From an uncultured Erysipelotrichaceae bacterium (lineage in GTDB: Bacteria > Bacillota_I > Bacilli_A > Acholeplasmatales > Anaeroplasmataceae), in NCBI GenBank assembly GCA_902783745.1, contig CACZRY010000061.1:1-8478 (forward strand): DNA of 8,478 nt. Reading direction: 5' to 3'. Positions 6,768 through 8,478 of this stretch are shown here, one piece after another (position 1 is the stretch's first letter; each line of letters opens with the position of its first letter). The translations under genes were made by a program, and so were the position numbers. Below the pieces are notes generated by a model, which saw nothing but the letters and a program-made list of their open reading frames with translations, searched no databases and was not told the origin of the DNA.

Positions 6768-7252
6768 AATAATCCCTCAATTTCTTTAATTATAATTTTA
6801 TCCTCATATACATCTAATATAAATTCATCAATAAAAGGAATTAATGAAGTCTTACCATTAGATTCTACTTCTAAGTATTTAGCGTGAGGATATTCTATTA
6901 TATTAATAACCTTTCCTCTTAATTCATTATTTTCATTATAAATAGGAAGTCCTATTATTTCATTATAATAAAAACCGGATTCTAATTCGCCTCTATCCTC
7001 TTCAGAAACATAGATATTACATCCATGGAATTTTTCAACTAGATTAATATCTAGCATATCCTTAAATGAAACAAGTAATCCATTTTGGAATTCTTTAACG
7101 TTATTAACTATAACCTTAACATATTCATCATTATAAAGGATATATAGGGTATTACCTTTACTAAATCTATTAAAATCAGTTTCTTCTTTTATCTTTAAAT
7201 CGCCTTTAATACCATGAGTTTTAAGTATTTGGCCACATTTATAATATTTCAT
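6764..7252 (-). CDS. rimM: 16S rRNA processing protein RimM
   Basis: RimM binds ribosomal protein S19 and helps mature the head of the 30S subunit. The 162-residue protein has the N-terminal barrel opening CGQILKTHGIKGDLKIKEETD (6-26). The C-terminal PRC-barrel starts near YYNEIIGLPIY (95-105) and ends with SLIPFIDEFILDVYEDKIII and the classic EGLL terminus. It stops at TGA, which shows that TGA is a stop codon in this organism. ATG is preceded by GAGGTG. It is the first gene of the rimM-trmD-malQ-holA unit, downstream of a terminator and a possible promoter. Confidence 0.96.
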   Translation of the reverse strand: MKYYKCGQILKTHGIKGDLKIKEETDFNRFSKGNTLYILYNDEYVKVIVNNVKEFQNGLLVSFKDMLDINLVEKFHGCNIYVSEEDRGELESGFYYNEIIGLPIYNENNELRGKVINIIEYPHAKYLEVESNGKTSLIPFIDEFILDVYEDKIIIKEIEGLL

Positions 7253-7280
7253 ATAAGCACCTCATATTAAATATATTAAT

Positions 7281-7286
7281 ATTATA
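7281..7286 (-). promoter_or_regulatory. Possible -10 box for the rimM operon
   Basis: TATAAT occurs on the minus strand 28 bases before the rimM start codon, but no recognisable -35 box lies 16-18 bases further upstream and the region is nearly pure A/T, where this hexamer arises easily. A promoter here would make rimM-trmD-malQ-holA independent of rpsP-khpA. Confidence 0.3.
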
Positions 7287-7305
7287 TAATTTTTTTATTA
7301 TTATT

Positions 7306-7336
7306 AAAAGAAAAAAAGAGTCAGTGACTCTTTTTT
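7306..7336 (-). terminator. Terminator between khpA and rimM, at the base of the khpA stop codon
   Basis: On the minus strand, AAAAAAGAGT and ACTCTTTTTT (7327-7336 and 7312-7321) form a 10-pair stem around a 5-base loop, followed by more T (TCTTTT). The first A bases of the stem are the last two bases of the khpA TAA stop (7335-7337). The hairpin separates rpsP-khpA from rimM onward. A ribosome terminating on khpA would cover its 5' arm, so its efficiency may depend on translation (inference). Confidence 0.82.
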
Positions 7337-7580
7337 ACTTACTATTAATGTCTAAATGAATTTTCTTGCCTTCCTTAGAAGCACCAGCATATAGAATAGT
7401 TCTAATTGCCTTTGCAATCATGCCACCCTTACCAATAACTCTACCAACATCGTCCTTGTTTAATAATACAGTACATGCGATATCTTCTGGGTTTGAATCA
7501 TCGATTGTAATTGTAACATCATTAGGATAAGCTACTAAAGGAAGAATTAAAGCTTTAATTAACTCTTCAAAATTTATCAT
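7335..7580 (-). CDS. khpA: KH domain RNA-binding protein KhpA (YlqC family)
   Basis: KhpA is a small single-KH-domain RNA chaperone that partners with KhpB in other Bacillota and influences cell division and small RNA function. The 81 residues match the family in length and order: an N-terminal helix LIKALILPLVAYPNDVTI (7-24), then the RNA-binding signature DVGRVIGKGGMIAKAIRTIL with the GKGG loop near 50-53, then a last strand KKIHLDINS. ATG is preceded by AGGAGGT, which overlaps the rpsP stop codon 11 bases away, so the two genes are translated from one message. The gap to rimM contains a terminator. Confidence 0.95.
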   Translation of the reverse strand: MINFEELIKALILPLVAYPNDVTITIDDSNPEDIACTVLLNKDDVGRVIGKGGMIAKAIRTILYAGASKEGKKIHLDINSK

Positions 7581-7591
7581 TAGTAGACCTC

Positions 7592-7837
7592 CTACTTAGT
7601 GATAACTTTTTCAGCTTCTAAGATATTCTTAACTGTAACTGTAGGTTGAGCACCCTTAGCTAACCAAGCGTTAACCTTTTCAGCATCTACTGTAACCTTA
7701 GCAGGGTTTGCCTTTGGTTCATATGTTCCTAAAATCTCTAAGAACTTACCATCACGTGGAGAACGTGAATCAGCAGCAACAATACGATACTTTGGAGCCT
7801 TGTGTGCACCAAATCTTTGTAATCTAATTTTAACCAT
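7592..7837 (-). CDS. rpsP: 30S ribosomal protein S16
   Basis: S16 is an early-binding protein of the small ribosomal subunit. The 81-residue product begins [20 protein letters not shown], contains the characteristic [20 protein letters not shown] segment and ends with the [17 protein letters not shown] region, all typical of S16. An in-frame ATG at 7864 would add nine residues but lies above the ribosome binding site and does not fit the family N-terminus. It leads the rpsP-khpA unit from a very strong promoter. In many Bacillota ffh lies just upstream; here a plsC-like gene does. Confidence 0.98.
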   Translation of the reverse strand: MVKIRLQRFGAHKAPKYRIVAADSRSPRDGKFLEILGTYEPKANPAKVTVDAEKVNAWLAKGAQPTVTVKNILEAEKVITK

Positions 7838-7845
7838 ATATAATA

Positions 7846-7853
7846 CACTCCTT
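7846..7853 (-). promoter_or_regulatory. Ribosome binding site fixing the rpsP start
   Basis: AAGGAGTG lies 8 bases before the ATG ending at 7837, and decides for this start over the in-frame ATG at 7864. Confidence 0.88.
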
Positions 7854-7876
7854 TTCTTTTTCAAAATAACACATTC

Positions 7877-7904
7877 ATTATATCACATAAAAATAAGGTG
7901 TCAA
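7877..7904 (-). promoter_or_regulatory. Strong promoter of rpsP-khpA
   Basis: The minus strand has a perfect -35 box TTGACA (7899-7904) and a perfect -10 box TATAAT (7877-7882) 16 bases apart, plus the extended -10 TGA immediately before TATAAT. The predicted start is near 7870, giving a leader of about 33 bases. The -35 box is also part of the 3' arm of the upstream gene's terminator stem. Confidence 0.93.
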
Positions 7905-7922
7905 GCATTTTTTCTTGACACC
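7890..7922 (-). terminator. Terminator after the plsC-like gene, overlapping the rpsP promoter
   Basis: On the minus strand, GGTGTCAAG and CTTGACACC (7914-7922 and 7897-7905) form a perfect 9-pair stem with an 8-base loop, followed by TTATTTTTATG. It begins 10 bases after the acyltransferase stop codon. The T tract is interrupted by an A, so efficiency may be moderate. Confidence 0.82.
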
Positions 7923-7932
7923 ATAAATTTTA

Positions 7933-8478
7933 TTATCTTGCAGTAATATATTCAAGCTTTCTTCCATATGAAGCTTCATATTGACGCTTCCACATTTGGA
8001 AGTTCTTATCCATCATAGAATCTATGTTTTCTGTCTTACTCTTTAATGGATCTGGATATATTGGCTTCATAATATGAATTGTATATTCTTGGATATTAAA
8101 TCCATCAGGACCTACAATATCAGAATCTTCCATAGTTATAAAGCATGGTACTACAGGTACATTATTATTAACTGCGAATTGGAAAGCTCCCTTCTTTAAA
8201 GGCTTTGGCTTTCTATAATTCCACCACATTGATTGTTCTGGATATACTAAAACTAAATCTCCACGCTTTAATATTTCATTTGTTGATTTAACAAATTCCT
8301 TTAAAACCTTAGGATTAGATGCTAAAGGAAGTGTATAACAATTTCTCATTAAGAATCCAAAGAATCCTGGGAATGAAGTATAATTACCTTCTCTTATTAC
8401 TCTATAGAATTTCTTCTTTCTCATATCACATGATGCTTCATATGCCATTTGAATTGCGAAAGAATCAAATGCGTTAAA
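7933..8478 (-). CDS. PlsC-like lysophospholipid acyltransferase, N-terminus cut off by window edge
   Basis: The family transfers acyl groups to lysophosphatidic acid or related lysophospholipids at the membrane. The frame is open to the right edge, so the gene continues beyond it; an internal ATG at 8448 is not the start. The visible 181 residues begin FNAFDSFAIQ. If the preceding unseen residue is histidine this completes the HxxxxD catalytic motif, exactly cut by the edge. Further motifs are NPKVLKEFVKS, the glycerol-3-phosphate-binding block as YPEQSMWWNYRKPKPLKKGAF in place of the usual FPEGTRS, and NVPVVPCFI. The PEQSMWW variant occurs, as I recall, in a clostridial subfamily. Lysophosphatidate is the default substrate, but another lysolipid is possible. 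The gene ends with its own terminator. Confidence 0.87.
   Translation of the reverse strand, partial: FNAFDSFAIQMAYEASCDMRKKKFYRVIREGNYTSFPGFFGFLMRNCYTLPLASNPKVLKEFVKSTNEILKRGDLVLVYPEQSMWWNYRKPKPLKKGAFQFAVNNNVPVVPCFITMEDSDIVGPDGFNIQEYTIHIMKPIYPDPLKSKTENIDSMMDKNFQMWKRQYEASYGRKLEYITAR

Noticed and set aside
7838..7864. ATG start adding nine residues to S16
   Set aside because: The extra codons run through the AAGGAGTG ribosome binding site and S16 proteins begin MVKIRL; the ATG at 7837 is correct.
8446..8448. Internal ATG as the start of the plsC-like gene
   Set aside because: The frame stays open to the window edge and the upstream residues FNAFD fit the catalytic motif, so the true start is outside the window.
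1..8478. CRISPR array, insertion sequence, prophage, toxin-antitoxin or defence island
   Set aside because: No repeated spacer pattern, transposase, integrase, att-like repeat or small toxin/antitoxin pair was seen; nearly all of the window is covered by recognised genes with gaps of about 130 bases or less.

Overview
The window is a stretch of core chromosome from an AT-rich (roughly 30% G+C by eye), low-GC Gram-positive bacterium of the Bacillota. The protein families, the strong GGAGG-type ribosome binding sites and the consensus sigma-A type promoters fit this. rimM ends at a TGA exactly where RimM proteins normally end, so TGA is a stop here and the Mycoplasma/Spiroplasma code is excluded. 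Within Bacillota, a gut-type Erysipelotrichia, RF39-like or related Bacilli/Clostridia lineage is plausible, but that is inference.

Layout, left to right. A tRNA-Ser(GCU) gene is cut by the left edge and has its own near-consensus promoter. Next is pgsA-recA on the minus strand (phospholipid synthesis, recombinase), ending in a hairpin terminator. A stand-alone minus-strand gene for a GH28-like beta-helix protein with no signal peptide follows. It is divergent from the only plus-strand gene, rpsT (ribosomal protein S20), which has an excellent promoter. A hairpin with A/T tracts on both sides separates rpsT from holA and probably terminates transcription in both directions.

The right half is a tightly packed minus-strand block read from right to left: a partial plsC-like acyltransferase, then rpsP-khpA (S16 and a KH-domain RNA chaperone), then rimM-trmD-malQ-holA (16S maturation, tRNA m1G37 methylation, 4-alpha-glucanotransferase, DNA polymerase III delta). 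The last four genes overlap by 1 to 14 bases and are probably translationally coupled. The familiar rpsP-khpA-rimM-trmD order is kept, but a terminator sits between khpA and rimM, and malQ plus holA occupy the place where rplS often lies.

I do not see a defence system, mobile element, CRISPR array, prophage or other clear accessory system. The points most worth a second look are: the lone cytosolic GH28-like protein, which keeps its acidic residues but lacks the usual GHG histidine; malQ spliced into a translation/replication operon; a terminator whose stem contains the -35 box of the next operon; a terminator at the base of the khpA stop codon; and a 16-base dyad, not a standard SOS box, upstream of recA.
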